DNA from: Anthoceros angustus
Taxonomy: Eukaryota; Streptophyta; Anthocerotopsida; Anthocerotales; Anthocerotaceae
Assembly: GCA_010909165.1 (NCBI GenBank)
Contig: MU008154.1
Location: 186,001-250,000 of the forward strand
Direction: 5' to 3'
Length of the DNA: 64,000 bases
Below the pieces are notes generated by a model that was not told where the DNA came from, made no database searches, and saw only the letters and a list, made by a program, of their open reading frames with translations. Each line of letters starts with the position of its first letter. The first letter of the stretch is position 1. Positions 25,858 through 37,052 of the stretch are shown piece by piece. The translations under genes and the position numbers were made by a program.

Positions 25858-26974
25858 TCAAGGAGCCCAACATTGCGCATGCTTCGATTTGAGCCATGGT
25901 GGCAACGGATTTTGAGGAGGAGTTGGCTTTACAGCCGGTTTGGCCTCCCTCAGTTCATTAGGGCGGTCCACAAATCTGCAGCAGAAGACAACAGCATTAG
26001 AGCATGACGAAATGCTTTGCATCCCAGCAGGCTAATCTCACGTTACGCAAGATATTGATTACAAGGGCAGCCATGCACTATCCCAAAAGCTCAAACCTGA
26101 TAGTTCACCTCAGCTTTCTCTCCGCACACATGAAGAGCAGCATGTTTTGACCAGCATTCTCACGCACACCGAGAGCCTTGAATCATGGACATCAATGGTA
26201 GGACTCATTGAAAAAATACAGGGCAAGAAAAATACTCAATGTATGCCATTGGAGCAGCATCTCCTTGGCGGATCCGTGTCTGCAAAACTCGTGTGTAACC
26301 GCCAGCACGCAACCTTTTAAGTCCACAAGACAAGAAACATTTTAGCCAGACAGAAACACACCGCAGGACCCCATTGCTAATGCCAAAACCCTAATAGCCA
26401 CGACAATACTCACCTGTATCGCTCTGCCATTTCGGTGAACAATTTAAAAACATTGCTATCTCCATGCACAATTCCAGCAGCTCGCCTCCTCGCAGCTAGA
26501 GTTCCCTGCATCAACAAATCTCAGAGACATGCGACGATCGATCGGCAATCGTTCAACAGCAGGACCAGACCACACATCAGACTGAAGACTTACCAGCTTC
26601 CCCAAGGACACCATGTTGTCTGCGACTCTTCTTAACTCCTTTGCCTGCACGCAAGCCCGCAAGGTAAACCAAAATGACAGAACACCATGCCCCGCAAGGA
26701 CTCCATAACAGCATGGACGACAACCTTATCTCCTGGTAAAGAATAGCACCTTGGGTACAGTTGTCTCAATGCGCTCGTGTTGTATCAGCTGCGAAACCAT
26801 ATTCCTGCAAATCAACTCTTAGACATGGGCCAGTCCTCCACTGAGCTACATGGATGAGGATGAGGGCATAAAACACACGTCCGTGCTGCAGCCAGCTGAG
26901 ACACCATACCTAAGAAGTGCCCACCGATGTGCTGATGGGCGTCCCAGTTTGCGCATGGAGTGACGGTGCTTCAT
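25858..26974 (-). CDS. Mitochondrial-type large ribosomal subunit protein bL17
   Basis: bL17 sits near the peptide exit of the large subunit. Six exons on the minus strand splice perfectly with GT-AG borders: 26974-26910, 26804-26750, 26644-26594, 26505-26414, 26313-26236 and 25975-25858. They total 459 nt, or 152 residues. The protein starts [22 protein letters not shown]. It continues through [22 protein letters not shown] and [16 protein letters not shown] to [20 protein letters not shown]. The C-terminus ([20 protein letters not shown]...) matches the Pro-rich tail of plant mitochondrial-type bL17 (Arabidopsis At5g64650-like) more than the plastid form. There is no long N-terminal presequence, as in that subfamily. 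Every exon reads in frame, so this single-copy piece of the window is accurate. Confidence 0.92.
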
Positions 26975-27313
26975 TGCTGCTGCCGGTGATCTGTCTGCCT
27001 GCTAATGGTACTTCGGCGGCTTCTGCCTACTTCCACCAAATCGCTAGAACGCCACACCGTCGAAACGCATCAAGGTTCAACTTTGGTGTGATCCTCGCCG
27101 TCGAGTAACACCATGTTCGTCAGGGCTTGTTTTCAAAAAAAACACTCATTCCTTCCACAGCGTTGCTTTTTCTTTTGAGTACCAAGTACTACCTATATGT
27201 GATGGGTTGAATGAAGAGGTTTAAGTTCTTCCCCATTGGGAACAAGATGGGTAATCTACACTCTACAAAATTAAGTACCTATAAATATTACCTGAAGTAG
27301 AACTTGTTAGCTC

Positions 27314-27527
27314 CATGGACAAGCATCATGGTCAAGACAGCCCTAAGATTCCTCTCAACCTCTGTGGCTGGAAAAATATATTATTTAGTGACACTAAATT
27401 CAAGAATATCAAAAAACAATTGGAATACATAAAGTGGTACAATAAAATGAGCTGGTACTTATCATGTATCATCAGTAGTTGTGATGCACACGCTTTGAGT
27501 TACCATGGTTGGGCATAGTCCATGGAA
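27314..27527. repeat. 215-bp dispersed repeat, copy 2
   Basis: Second copy of the 23326-23540 segment, with intact CTG and CAG words where the other has CG. The interval 26975-27313 before it holds the bL17 leader and nothing else I recognise. Confidence 0.85.
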
Positions 27528-27633
27528 TTTTATAGACGAGGCATGTGCCAACAAGCATACCTATACAGTCTTGTTGCACTTCAATCTTCTAACAGCCGCT
27601 GCTCAATTTGGATATTCTTGGCGAAGGCCTTGA

Positions 27634-28430
27634 TTGGTCAGTGAAACGAAGGTTTAACCTTATCCAAGTACTTCTTGGGAGATTCGTATCAGCAAAAATT
27701 TGCATGTCGCACAGCATTGGTCAGTGAAACGAAGGTTTAAACTTATCCAAGTACTGCTTGGGAGATTCGTATCAACAAAAATTTGCTTGTCGCACAACGC
27801 ATAGCTATCCTATTTGTCGTAAGTTGCACGGTTTGTGGGTATCATGACTGCAATAGGAAAGCTGCAATAGGGGCGATGTTACCAAGCCTCGTGCCCTGTA
27901 TTGTCAACACATAGGTGAAGGAGATCCTTGAAATGAGCAATCTGGAACTCTGTGAGGCATCCACGAGAAAATTCCTCAAAAACACGTGATTGAAGAAAAC
28001 CCCTAAAAAAGAAGAAGATGTGAGTCGCGATCCAAAAAGTCTTGAAGTCACTCCACGATCGCCATCTATAGATTGAAGACACTCATAGATTGATCGCCAT
28101 TAATTATCCGCTTCAAACACCACCCTCTGCAACTTCGAGCAGGTGGTCCGCTTCAAACACCACCCTCTGCAACTTCGAGCAGGTGGTCCGCTTCAAACAC
28201 CACCCTCTGCAACTTCGAGCGGTGGTCCGATACATCACATCAATGAGTAAGACCCCAAAGCCATGAATCGACATCCTCATCCGTCGGAAAACAAACAATC
28301 GACGGGAACTTCCAAAGAGCCTAGGAAGCATCCAAAACATTTTGCAGCTCATCCGTCGAAAAACAAACAATCGACGGGAACTTCCAAAGAGCCTAGGAAG
28401 CATCCAAAACATTTTGCAGCTCACGCTAGT
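27634..28430. repeat. Cluster of three unrelated short tandem duplications
   Basis: An 83-bp unit occurs twice at 27634-27799. A 40-bp unit starting CCGCTTCAAACACC occurs three times at 28108-28226; the third is 39 bp, having CG for CAG. A 72-bp unit starting CCGTCG occurs twice at 28281-28424. The units are unrelated. Short open frames through them are artefacts of periodicity. Confidence 0.85.
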
Positions 28431-29836
28431 ACACAGTTGCTTGTATGTTATTCTTGCTCATCAAGCTATATAATAAGGGTAATATTATATTAGTTTAGAT
28501 TTTGTGACAACTTGCATGTCCAAGATCTCATTTAGATTATATTTTTTGAGTTAAGTAGACTCAAATTAGGGCTGAAAAAAATTAGCTCGAGTATAAAAGA
28601 GACAATGCCCTAAACATATATATGTATATATATGCTATAGTTCCAACTACAGCCATTATCAACAAAGAAAGAAGCGAAGTTGACTCACTTAACTATAATA
28701 TAGTAGAGTTTGTTTCCAGTTTTGAATTGCCTACCATCGGCTACTAAGGATGGCTCAAGAGGAGGAGGATATGGCAAAGCTATTGGCTGCACGCCTAGAG
28801 CTAGTGGAGCTACTTTTGATGAGGAGTTGGAGGTGATATTCGAGCTACAAAGATACTCTGGGAGGCAATTTTGGCCAAACATTAGAAAGAGATGCCGGAA
28901 GGGTCGGCCTCATTCGCATATGCTACATCAATAAAGAAGCCAATGACATACAAGCTTAAACTAATCCGCAATGAGCGCATAAACCGTGTGCACAACCTAG
29001 TTGTGGATCCGAAGCTGTTGTCCACCAAGGAGCTGATGGATTGATGGATTGATGGATCCGGAGAGGATCGATCTGAAGAAAGCAATTAAGCAATGCTCAA
29101 AGATAGCCCATCCGCGCGGATCTTGGGCATGAAAGAGGAGGAGTCGCGGATCTTGGGCATGAAAGAGGAGGAGTTGATACCCAGGTTTGGGAAGACTACA
29201 TTGGGAAGGAGCACGTTTGCAACGAGCAAATTAAGCAAGAGCGCAGCCAGCCCGTGGGCAGGATTTTTATAACAAGTGGCCCAAAGGCCATGGATATCAC
29301 CCCATCCAATAATTGATCCATTCGATGAACGCCTTACTATGTAGTTCCATGGATCGCTTGTGTGGATGTCACTCCTTTAAGGACCTGTTAACCTCATTCT
29401 CCAACTTGATATTGAAACTTGCTGGCATCATCCAGAAAATTAGAAGAGATTGTCCAATCAGGCCCCGAAAAGCACATAAAAAAAGGAAATTAGAGGAGAC
29501 CGTCACGCATAAAGATCCCATGCATAAATGGAGCTTTTATCCTCTCTACAGCGCCACCTTGAAGCGAAGAATTTTTGACATGAGAATAAACTAGATGAAG
29601 GGAAATGGGTCTTACTTCACACTGGAAACGGATCCCAATGCCCTCTTTCTCTCTGGCTGCATAATTAGGCCTGCGCCTCAACAACCGCTTTGCCTGCATC
29701 ATCTTCCGCGGTTTAAAAATGTTTCACTTTGTTTTGGCGTCTTTGCCATCGATGAACAACAATCGTCTGCATTGAGCTTGCTATGGCTGGTTTCGTTATG
29801 CAGAGAACCTAGCTCTCCTGCCACGGAATCCACAGC
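28431..29836. other. AT-rich spacer upstream of the PPR gene; no recognised gene
   Basis: The left part is AT-rich with a TATATATG stretch near 28617-28633. Short plus-strand frames at 28710-28934 and, in another frame, about 28890-29045 look weakly coding (for example MTYKLKLIRNERINRVHNLV), but I recognise no family. A 31-33 bp unit with GCGGATCTTGGGCATGAAAG is duplicated at about 29117-29175. The right part is probably the 5' flank of the PPR gene. Confidence 0.35.
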
Positions 29837-32762
29837 TTGTTGTGGGTGTCGTCTTCCGAGAGCGGTGCCAGGAACATGGGCACAGTATGGCAACCAGATC
29901 CGTTGTGGACTCAGCAAATTGGTGGGTGTGCAGGGATTCTACGAGAAGCTCCAGCTCAGCTCACCTCAGGGAATCAATCGCTGGCAATCAACCAAGCCTC
30001 CAGGTGCAGCGGTGTAAGAAACGCAGCTCCTCCACTTCCGAGAAAACGTGTGGCTGGGGAAGGATTGACCACCGATGGTCGTCGCCAAGAGCAGGAGCTA
30101 TTGTGGCAACAATTTTTCTTGGACCCTACCATGTGGTGGGATAACAGGCGGGATAAGAAGAGCTCCCGTTCGCCTGACTTCCGCCATAAGGGGTCCGGCG
30201 AGGTCCTCTGGTTAAACAATGTATCCAAGCCCACTTGGGTGGATGAGCAGCTCGTTTCTTTAGATATGCAGATGAGTTATGGTGCCTCTCCTTCCAAGTC
30301 GAGCTTTCTGGATAAGCCTGAGCCTTGCAGTTCTGCAGAATCGGGAATGGGCACAGCCGTTGTAACCGTGAGCACGTTATGTCAACAGGGGAAGCTTACC
30401 GAGGCCGTTGAAGCCCTGGAATCTCTGGCCCAGACCGACTATCCTATTTCTCAGTCTCTGTTATATGGTATCCTGAAGCTGTGTGCAGCTAAGAAGGATC
30501 TAGTTGTGGGGCGACGAGTTCATGATCTCATTGTCAAACTTGGGTACGAGTCGAATACATATTTGGGGAACCATGTATTGCGCATGTATGCATTTGGAGG
30601 TAGGCTACAGGAGGCCATGGATGTGTTCACCAGGGTGGGCAAACCAGATACCTTCATGTGGGTTTCCATAATCTCTGCATATGCCAAACATGGGAAACCT
30701 AAAGAGGCCATACAACTGTACCATGAGATGCGTAGGTCAGGTGTGAAAGCGAATTCTCACGTCTTTGTAGCTGCCCTTCAAGCCTGTGCATTTGCCTGCG
30801 ACTTGGAATCTGGCAAAAACGTGCACTCCGATGTGTTGCACAGTGGCATTCCTCCTGACTTGTTTGTTGGCACCTGCCTCGTGGACATGTATGTGAAATG
30901 TGGCCATCTGGAAGGTGCACGCGCTGCCTTTGATAGCTTGGCCACAAAAAATGTGGTGACATGGAATGCCCTGATTGCTGGGTATGCAAATCATGGGCTT
31001 GGTCAACAGGCGCTTGTTCTTTATGGACAAATGGAGCAAGAGGGCCTAGTGGTGGCGGACCATGTTACTTTTGCTTGCCTTCTGAAGGCCTGTGCAAGCG
31101 TGGGTGCCTTACAAAAGGGCAGGCAGCTGCACTCACAGATTGTGGATAGAAGACAGCTAGATAACACACTGGTGGGCACCTGCCTGGTGGACATGTACGC
31201 AAAGTGTGGTGAACTCGATGAGGCATTCCGGGTATTTGACAGCTTAACCACAAAAAATGTGGTGACATGGACGGCTCTGATTGCTGGGTATGCAAATCAT
31301 GGGCTTGGACAAGAGGCGCTTGTTCTGTATGAACAAATGGAGCAGGAGGGCTTAGTTGTGGCTGACCATGTTACTTTTGCTTGCCTTCTGAAGGCCTGTG
31401 CAAGTGCAGGTGCCTTACAGAAGGGTAGACAGCTGCACTCACAGATTGTGGAAAGAGGACAGTTAGATAACATAGTGGTGGGCACCTGTCTGGTGGACAT
31501 GTATGCAAAGTGTGGCGAAATGGATGAGGCTCGCCTGGTTTTTGACAACTTGGCCACTAAAAATGTGGTGACATGGACAGCCCTGATCGTTGGGTATGCA
31601 AATCATGGGCTCGGCCAAGAGGCTCTTGTTCTGTATGGACAGATGGAGGAGGAGGGTCTGATTGTGGCTGACCAGGTTACTTTGGCTTGCCTTCTGAACG
31701 CCTGTGCAAGCGCTGGCGCCTTACAAAAGGGCAGGCAGCTGCACTCACAGATCGTGGAAAGTGGACAGCTAGATGACGTAGTATTGGGCAACTGCTTGGT
31801 GGACATGTACGCCAAGTGTGGTGAACTGGAAGAGGCACGCATGGTTTTCGATAGCTTGACCACAAAAAATGTGGTGACATGGAATGCCATGATAGCTGGG
31901 TTTGGTACCTGTGATGAAGGTCAAGCGGCATTGTTTTGAGGAGATGTTAGCCGGTATTCAGCCTGATGCTACTTTTACCTGCCTTTTAGTAGCATGCAGT
32001 CATGGGGTCTGGTGAATGAGGGTCGGCACCAATTTGATGGGTTGAACAGCATGGCATGAAACGTTCTGTTGAGCACTACATGTGCATGATTGATCTTCTT
32101 GGGCGGGCAGGTTATTTAGATGAGGCAGAGAGCATGCTACTAACATGTGAGAGCAGCCAAAGCAATGTTGTGGGGTTGACATCTTTGCTGAATGCCTGCA
32201 AAAGTCACGGGGATATAGAGAGGGCAACACGGTGTTATGAAAGCCTTGTTAGACTGGAGCCTCAGCAGGCACCTGCATATGTGCTCATGGCCAATGCCTA
32301 TGCAGAGGCAGGTAGGTGGACCGATGTAGAGGATTGAGACAGAGAATGGTAGCAGGAGCTAACAAGAAACCTGCAGTGGCGGGCATTGAGGTGAAGAAGC
32401 AGGTACATACATTTGTGGTGGGAGAAAGAGATGATATTACGCTCACGGTGGAGAGCATGAATGCACGTTTGAAGGAGGAAGGGGCCACGTACCACACAAA
32501 GTTGGTGTTGAAGTCACTGTCTGAGAAGGAGAAGGAAGATGCACTTTGCGGGCATGCTGAGAAGCTAGCTCTGGCGTATGGTCTGTTGAATACTCCGAGT
32601 GGCACACCTCTGTTCGTAACCAAGAATCTACGCATGTGCAGTGATTGCCACAGTTCCACCGAGATCATGTCAAGAGTTGAACAGAGAGACATTGTTGTAC
32701 GGGATGGGTACCGCGTACATCGATTTGCAAGTGGTTCTTGCAGTTGCAAGGGTCGACCGTGA
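29837..32762 (+). pseudogene. PLS-class PPR protein with DYW:KP domain (predicted U-to-C RNA editing factor), copy with frameshifts
   Basis: A nuclear-encoded organellar RNA-binding protein. The frame is open for 700 codons from 29837; the true start could be a later Met (29876 or 30120). After an N-terminal targeting/leader region of roughly 180 residues come L-S-P triplets, at least four of them near-identical (unit about 103 residues, e.g. VGTCLVDMYAKCGELDEA, then NVVTWTALIAGYANHGLGQE). At about 31915 the frame breaks (GTCDEGQAALF then stop). The rest continues in other frames: 32056-32337 (S2/E motifs) and 32341-32762 (DYW:KP domain). That domain has KKPAVAGIEV, the zinc motifs HAEKLALAYGL and CSDCH, and the terminal CSCKGRP. 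The intact equivalent of the broken part is 34626-35660, so the breaks may be sequence errors. KPA and GRP in place of PG and DYW define the DYW:KP class linked to U-to-C editing. Confidence 0.88.
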
Positions 32763-33944
32763 GAATGAGGATCAACTAGCCAGTGTTCAGCAAGAGAAAT
32801 GTGGCATTGGGAATCAGAGGAAGAAACAACAGCCTCCTCAGTAGGAGGCGGGGGCCGAAAGACGGACTGTGGGCATGTAACATGAACTTTAGTCCATTGA
32901 ACCATAACATGTTTGAACGATCGTCCTTTGTGATGTTCAACGAATGATCGGCATATTTGTATAATAACCGAAGTAATTCTGATTTTACTTCCAAGTGACT
33001 GATACAAGCTTTTAAGCTGAGACTCAGACTCAAAGATCCAGCTCCAAAAACTGAGCACTTCCAGAACATGGCAGGGCTCGCCTGAGTCTCATTTCGTCTC
33101 AGTTGTTGATCTTGGAAGAGCTCGGTCTCATGGAAGCAGTTGTTTCAGCTGGAGGTTTATGTCATAATAAATCCATTTTCATGTAATTACTTATCGATAA
33201 GTCCGATTGACGATCCGTCGTTAGTAGGCAGAGCTCAATATGTATATGTAAGCTCCTCCTGTACGGATGTTTCTGTCCTGCTTTCCTGTGCGTGTAATTG
33301 AAGTCCGTGCACTGCATGGCCAATTCTTGCGCTGGCTGTTGTTGATTTGGTTAAGGCTGATCGAATGCAGAACTTGCAGCTGCATTCTGGATCTGAACAC
33401 CTGGGAGCAGGGTTTTAAGGAGGGACTGAGACTCTCGAGTCCGGTGACTGCTGTGCGGATGTCGTGTAGTGTCGATTTGCTCGAGGAGGACCATTGGTGC
33501 ATTTGTGGACTGCTTCTGCACTGCTGCAGGAGGCGTATTACGGTGTTTGTAGCCCACCTGTGGGTGGTTTGGAGCCGGAATTTGGAGCTCGGCTGGTGGA
33601 GGAGTCCTTCAAGGAAGCACATCATGCCAACCCTTAAGCAGAAGGCGGAGTGATACGGGTGATGGTACACGCTGCACTGGAATTCGTCTTAAGCAAGCCT
33701 CTTCACGATGATCAGGAAAGAGGTAGAAGTGAGGTGGTTCACGGGTGCTGTGCTTATGACTAGAACGTTGCAGATGTTGTTGGAACTGCTGCTTTGAAGA
33801 GTCTTGGAAGTGGTTCAGGTGGTTGATGTGGCTGACGAACGAGATGCACAGATGGATGGAATGTCTGTGGTAATGCGCAATGTCGTGCAAGCAGTTCTGC
33901 CTGCTGTGGATCAAAGAAAGGGTGGATGCCACGTGAGCAAGTTA
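32763..33944. repeat. Downstream flank of the PPR gene, copy 1
   Basis: Repeats as 35661-36850 with scattered single-base and short-unit differences. It probably contains the 3' UTR of the PPR gene. A plus-strand frame at 33267-33653 is broken in the other copy by an extra TAGA unit (GGTAGAGACT versus GAGACT), so I do not regard it as a gene. At about 33945 the sequence jumps back into PPR coding sequence. Confidence 0.7.
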
Positions 33945-34373
33945 CTTTTGCTTGCCTTCTGAAGGCCTGTGCAAGCACTGGTGCCTTACAGAAGGCAGGC
34001 AGCTGCACTCACAGATTGTGGAAAGAGGACAGTTAGATAACATAGTGGTGGGCACCTGCCTGGTGGACATGTATGCAAAATGTGGTGAACTGGAAGATGC
34101 ACGCCAGGTTTTGACAGCTTAACCACAAAAAATGTGGTGACATGGACGGCCCTGATTGCTGGGTATGCAAATCATGGGCTTGGACAAGAGGCGCTTGTTC
34201 TGTATGAACAAATGGAGCAGGAGGGCTTAGTTGTGGCTGACCATGTTACTTTTGCTTGCCTTCTGAAGGCCTGTGCAAGTGCAGGTGCCTTACAGAAGGG
34301 TGAACAGCTGCACTCACAGATTGTGGAAAGAGGTAGAAGTGAGGTGGTTCACGGGTGCTGTGCTTATGACTAG
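33945..34373 (+). pseudogene. PPR repeat fragment
   Basis: About one and a half L-S-P triplets of the same PPR gene, best matching 31370-31450, with single-base deletions (GGTTTTGAC for GGTTTTTGAC near 34110). The only open piece is 34134-34373. At 34333, at the word ggaaagagg, it passes into the downstream flank. Two more switches follow at tggttgatg (34430) and cgagtttgg (34490) before PPR sequence resumes at ggtgcctta (34590). Confidence 0.8.
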
Positions 34374-34602
34374 AACGTTGCAGATGTTGTTGGAACTGCT
34401 GCTTTGAAGAGTCTTGGAAGTGGTTCAGGTGGTTGATGCGGCCAGCTAATGAGCCATGTGTTGGCAGGTGTGCAACAACAATCTCGGACGAGTTTGGGAG
34501 GGAAATCCCCGTCTGCGGTAAGGATCATATCCTTGTGCAGGCTGCGGTTTTTCCACTGGTTCTGAAGCCTGTACACCCAAGACCCATGGTGCCTTACAGA
34601 AG

Positions 34603-35660
34603 GCAGGCAGCTGCACTCACAGATTGTGGAAAGAGGACAGTTAGATAACATAGTGGTGGGCAACTGCCTGGTGGACATGTACGCCAAGTGTGGTGAACTG
34701 GAAGAGGCACGCATGGTTTTCGATAGCTTGACCACAAAAAATGTGGTGACATGGAATGCCATGATAGCTGGGTTTGGTACCTGTGATGAAGCTCACAAAG
34801 CGGTAGATTGTTTTGAGGAGATGTTAGTCGCTGGCATTCAGCCTAGTGATGCTACTTTTACCTGCCTTTTAGCTGCATGCAGTCATGGGGGTCTGGTGAA
34901 TGAGGGTCGCAAGCACTTCAATTCCATAGTTGAACAGCATGGCATGAAACGTTCTGTTGAGCACTACATGTGCATGATTGATCTTCTTGGGCGGGCAGGT
35001 TATTTAGATGAGGCAGAGAGCATGCTACTAACATGTGAGAGCAGCCAAAGCAATGTTGTGGGGTTGACATCTTTGCTGAATGCCTGCAAAAGTCACGGGG
35101 ATATAGAGAGGGCAACACGGTGTTATGAAAGCCTTGTTAGACTGGAGCCTCAGCAGGCACCTGCATATGTGCTCATGGGCAATGTGTATGCAGAGGCAGG
35201 TAGGTGGACCGACGCAGAGAGGATTGAGAGACAGAGAATGGTAGCAGGAGCTAACAAGAAACCTGCAGTGGCGGGCATTGAGGTGAAGAAGCAGGTACAT
35301 ACATTTGTGGTGGGAGAAAAGAGAGCTGATATTACGCTCACGGTGGAGAGCATGAATGCACGTTTGAAGGAGGAAGGGGGCCACGTACCACACACAAAGT
35401 TGGTGTTGAAGTCACTGTCTGAGAAGGAGAAGGAAGATGCACTTTGCGGGCATGCTGAGAAGCTAGCTCTGGCGTATGGTCTGTTGAATACTCCGAGTGG
35501 CACACCTCTGTTCGTAACCAAGAATCTACGCATGTGCAGTGATTGCCACAGTTCCACCGAGATCATGTCAAGAGTTGAACAGAGAGACATTGTTGTACGG
35601 GATGGGTACCGCGTACATCGATTTGCAAGTGGTTCTTGCAGTTGCAAGGGTCGACCGTGA
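34603..35660 (+). CDS. DYW:KP PPR protein, intact 3' half
   Basis: The frame is open from the last L motif to the stop. It contains a final S motif (GNCLVDMYAKCGELEEARMV), P2 (NVVTWNAMIAGFGTC), L2 (ATFTCLLAACSHGGLVNEG) and S2 (EHYMCMIDLLGRAGYLDEAE), then E1/E2 and the DYW:KP domain. In that domain KKPAVAGIEVKKQVHTFVVG stands where DYW proteins have EPG.SWIE. HAEKLALAYGL supplies His and the catalytic-type Glu, CSDCH supplies the Cys pair, and the end is CSCKGRP. Canonical DYW deaminases convert C to U; DYW:KP proteins have been linked to the reverse U-to-C reaction in chloroplasts or mitochondria. This is the accurate version of 31780-32762. Its 5' end is cut off by the mosaic junction at 34590. 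Confidence 0.9.
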
Positions 35661-36930
35661 GAATGAGGATCAACTAGCCAGTGTTCAGCAAGAGAAATGT
35701 GGCATTGGGAATCAGAGGGAAGAAACAACAGCCTCCTCAGTAGGAGGCGGGGGCCGAAAGACGGACTGTGCTGGGCATGTAACATGAACTTTAGTCCATT
35801 GAACCATAACATGTTTGAACGATCGTCCTTTGTGATGTTCAACGAATGATCGGCATATTTGTATAATAACCGAAGTAATTCTGATTTTACTTCCAAGTGA
35901 CTGATACAAGCTTTTAAGCTGAGACTCAGACTCAAAAGATCCAGCTCCAAAAACTGAGCACTTCCAGAACATGGCAGGGCTCGCCTGAGTCTCATTTCGT
36001 CTCAGTTGTTGATCTTGGAAGAGCTCGGTCTCATGGAAGCAGTTGTTTCAGCTGGAGGTTTATGTCATAATAAATCCATTTTCATGTAATTACTTATCGA
36101 TAAGTCCGATTGACGATCCGTCGTTAGTAGGCAGAGCTCAATATGTATATGTAAGCTCCTCCTGTACGGATGTTTCTGTCCTGCTTTCCTGTGCGTGTAA
36201 TTGAAGTCCGTGCACTGCATGGCCAATTCTTGCGCTGGCTGTTGTTGATTTGGTTAAGGCTGATCGAATGCAGAACTTGCAGCTGCATTCTGGATCTGAA
36301 CACCTGGGAGCAGGGTTTTAAGGAGGGACTGGTAGAGACTCTCGAGTCCGGTGACTGCTGTGCGGATGTCGTGTAGTGTCGATTTGCTCGAGGAGGACCA
36401 TTGGTGCATTTGTGGACTGCTTCTGCACTGCTGCAGGAGGCGTATTACGGTGTTTGTAGCCCACCTGTGGGTGGTTTGGAGCCGGAATTTGGAGCTCGGC
36501 TGGTGGAGGAGTCCTTCAAGGAAGCACATCATGCCAACCCTTAAGCAGAAGGCGGAGTGATACGGGGTGATGGTACACGCTGCACTGGAATTCGTCTTAA
36601 GCAAGCCTCTCTTCACGATGATCAGGAAAGAGGTAGAAGTGAGGTGGTTCACGGGTGCTGTGCTTATGACTAGAACGTTGCAGATGTTGTTGGAACTGCT
36701 GCTTTGAAGAGTCTTGGAAGTGGTTCAGGTGGTTGATGTGGCTGACGAACGAGATGCACAGATGGATGGAATGTCTGTGGTAATGCGCAATGTCGTGCAA
36801 GCAGTTCTGCCTGCTGTGGATCAAAGAAAGGGTGGATGCCACGTGAGCAAGTTATCAGCAGACTTTTTACTGTTCGTGCAACCCGACAGATGCATGAGCT
36901 CTCTCTCGTGGTCAGTTTCCAGCGAGGTCA
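35661..36930. repeat. Downstream flank of the PPR gene, copy 2
   Basis: Second copy of 32763-33944, then about 80 bp continuing as 39210-39270. I recognise no gene within it. The final part (GTGCAACCCGACAGATG...) may be coding for the following RNase III gene, since it recurs in front of that gene's exon at 39210. Confidence 0.6.
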
Positions 36931-37052
36931 CCCAACGTAGGTCTCAGCTAGTAAGCAGCTTTTTGCTGTTCTGTGTACTTTGCTGTTCTTTGTACCTTGC
37001 AGTTCTGTGCTATTTGGTTGATGCGGCCAGCTAATGAGCCATGTGTTGGCAG

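Noticed and set aside
28108-28424. Regular direct repeats resembling a CRISPR array
   Set aside because: Units are contiguous tandem copies without unique spacers, and the DNA is plant nuclear.
33267-33653. 128-codon frame downstream of the PPR gene
   Set aside because: The duplicate at 36170-36376 is cut short by an extra 4-bp unit, and the sequence has no similarity I recognise.
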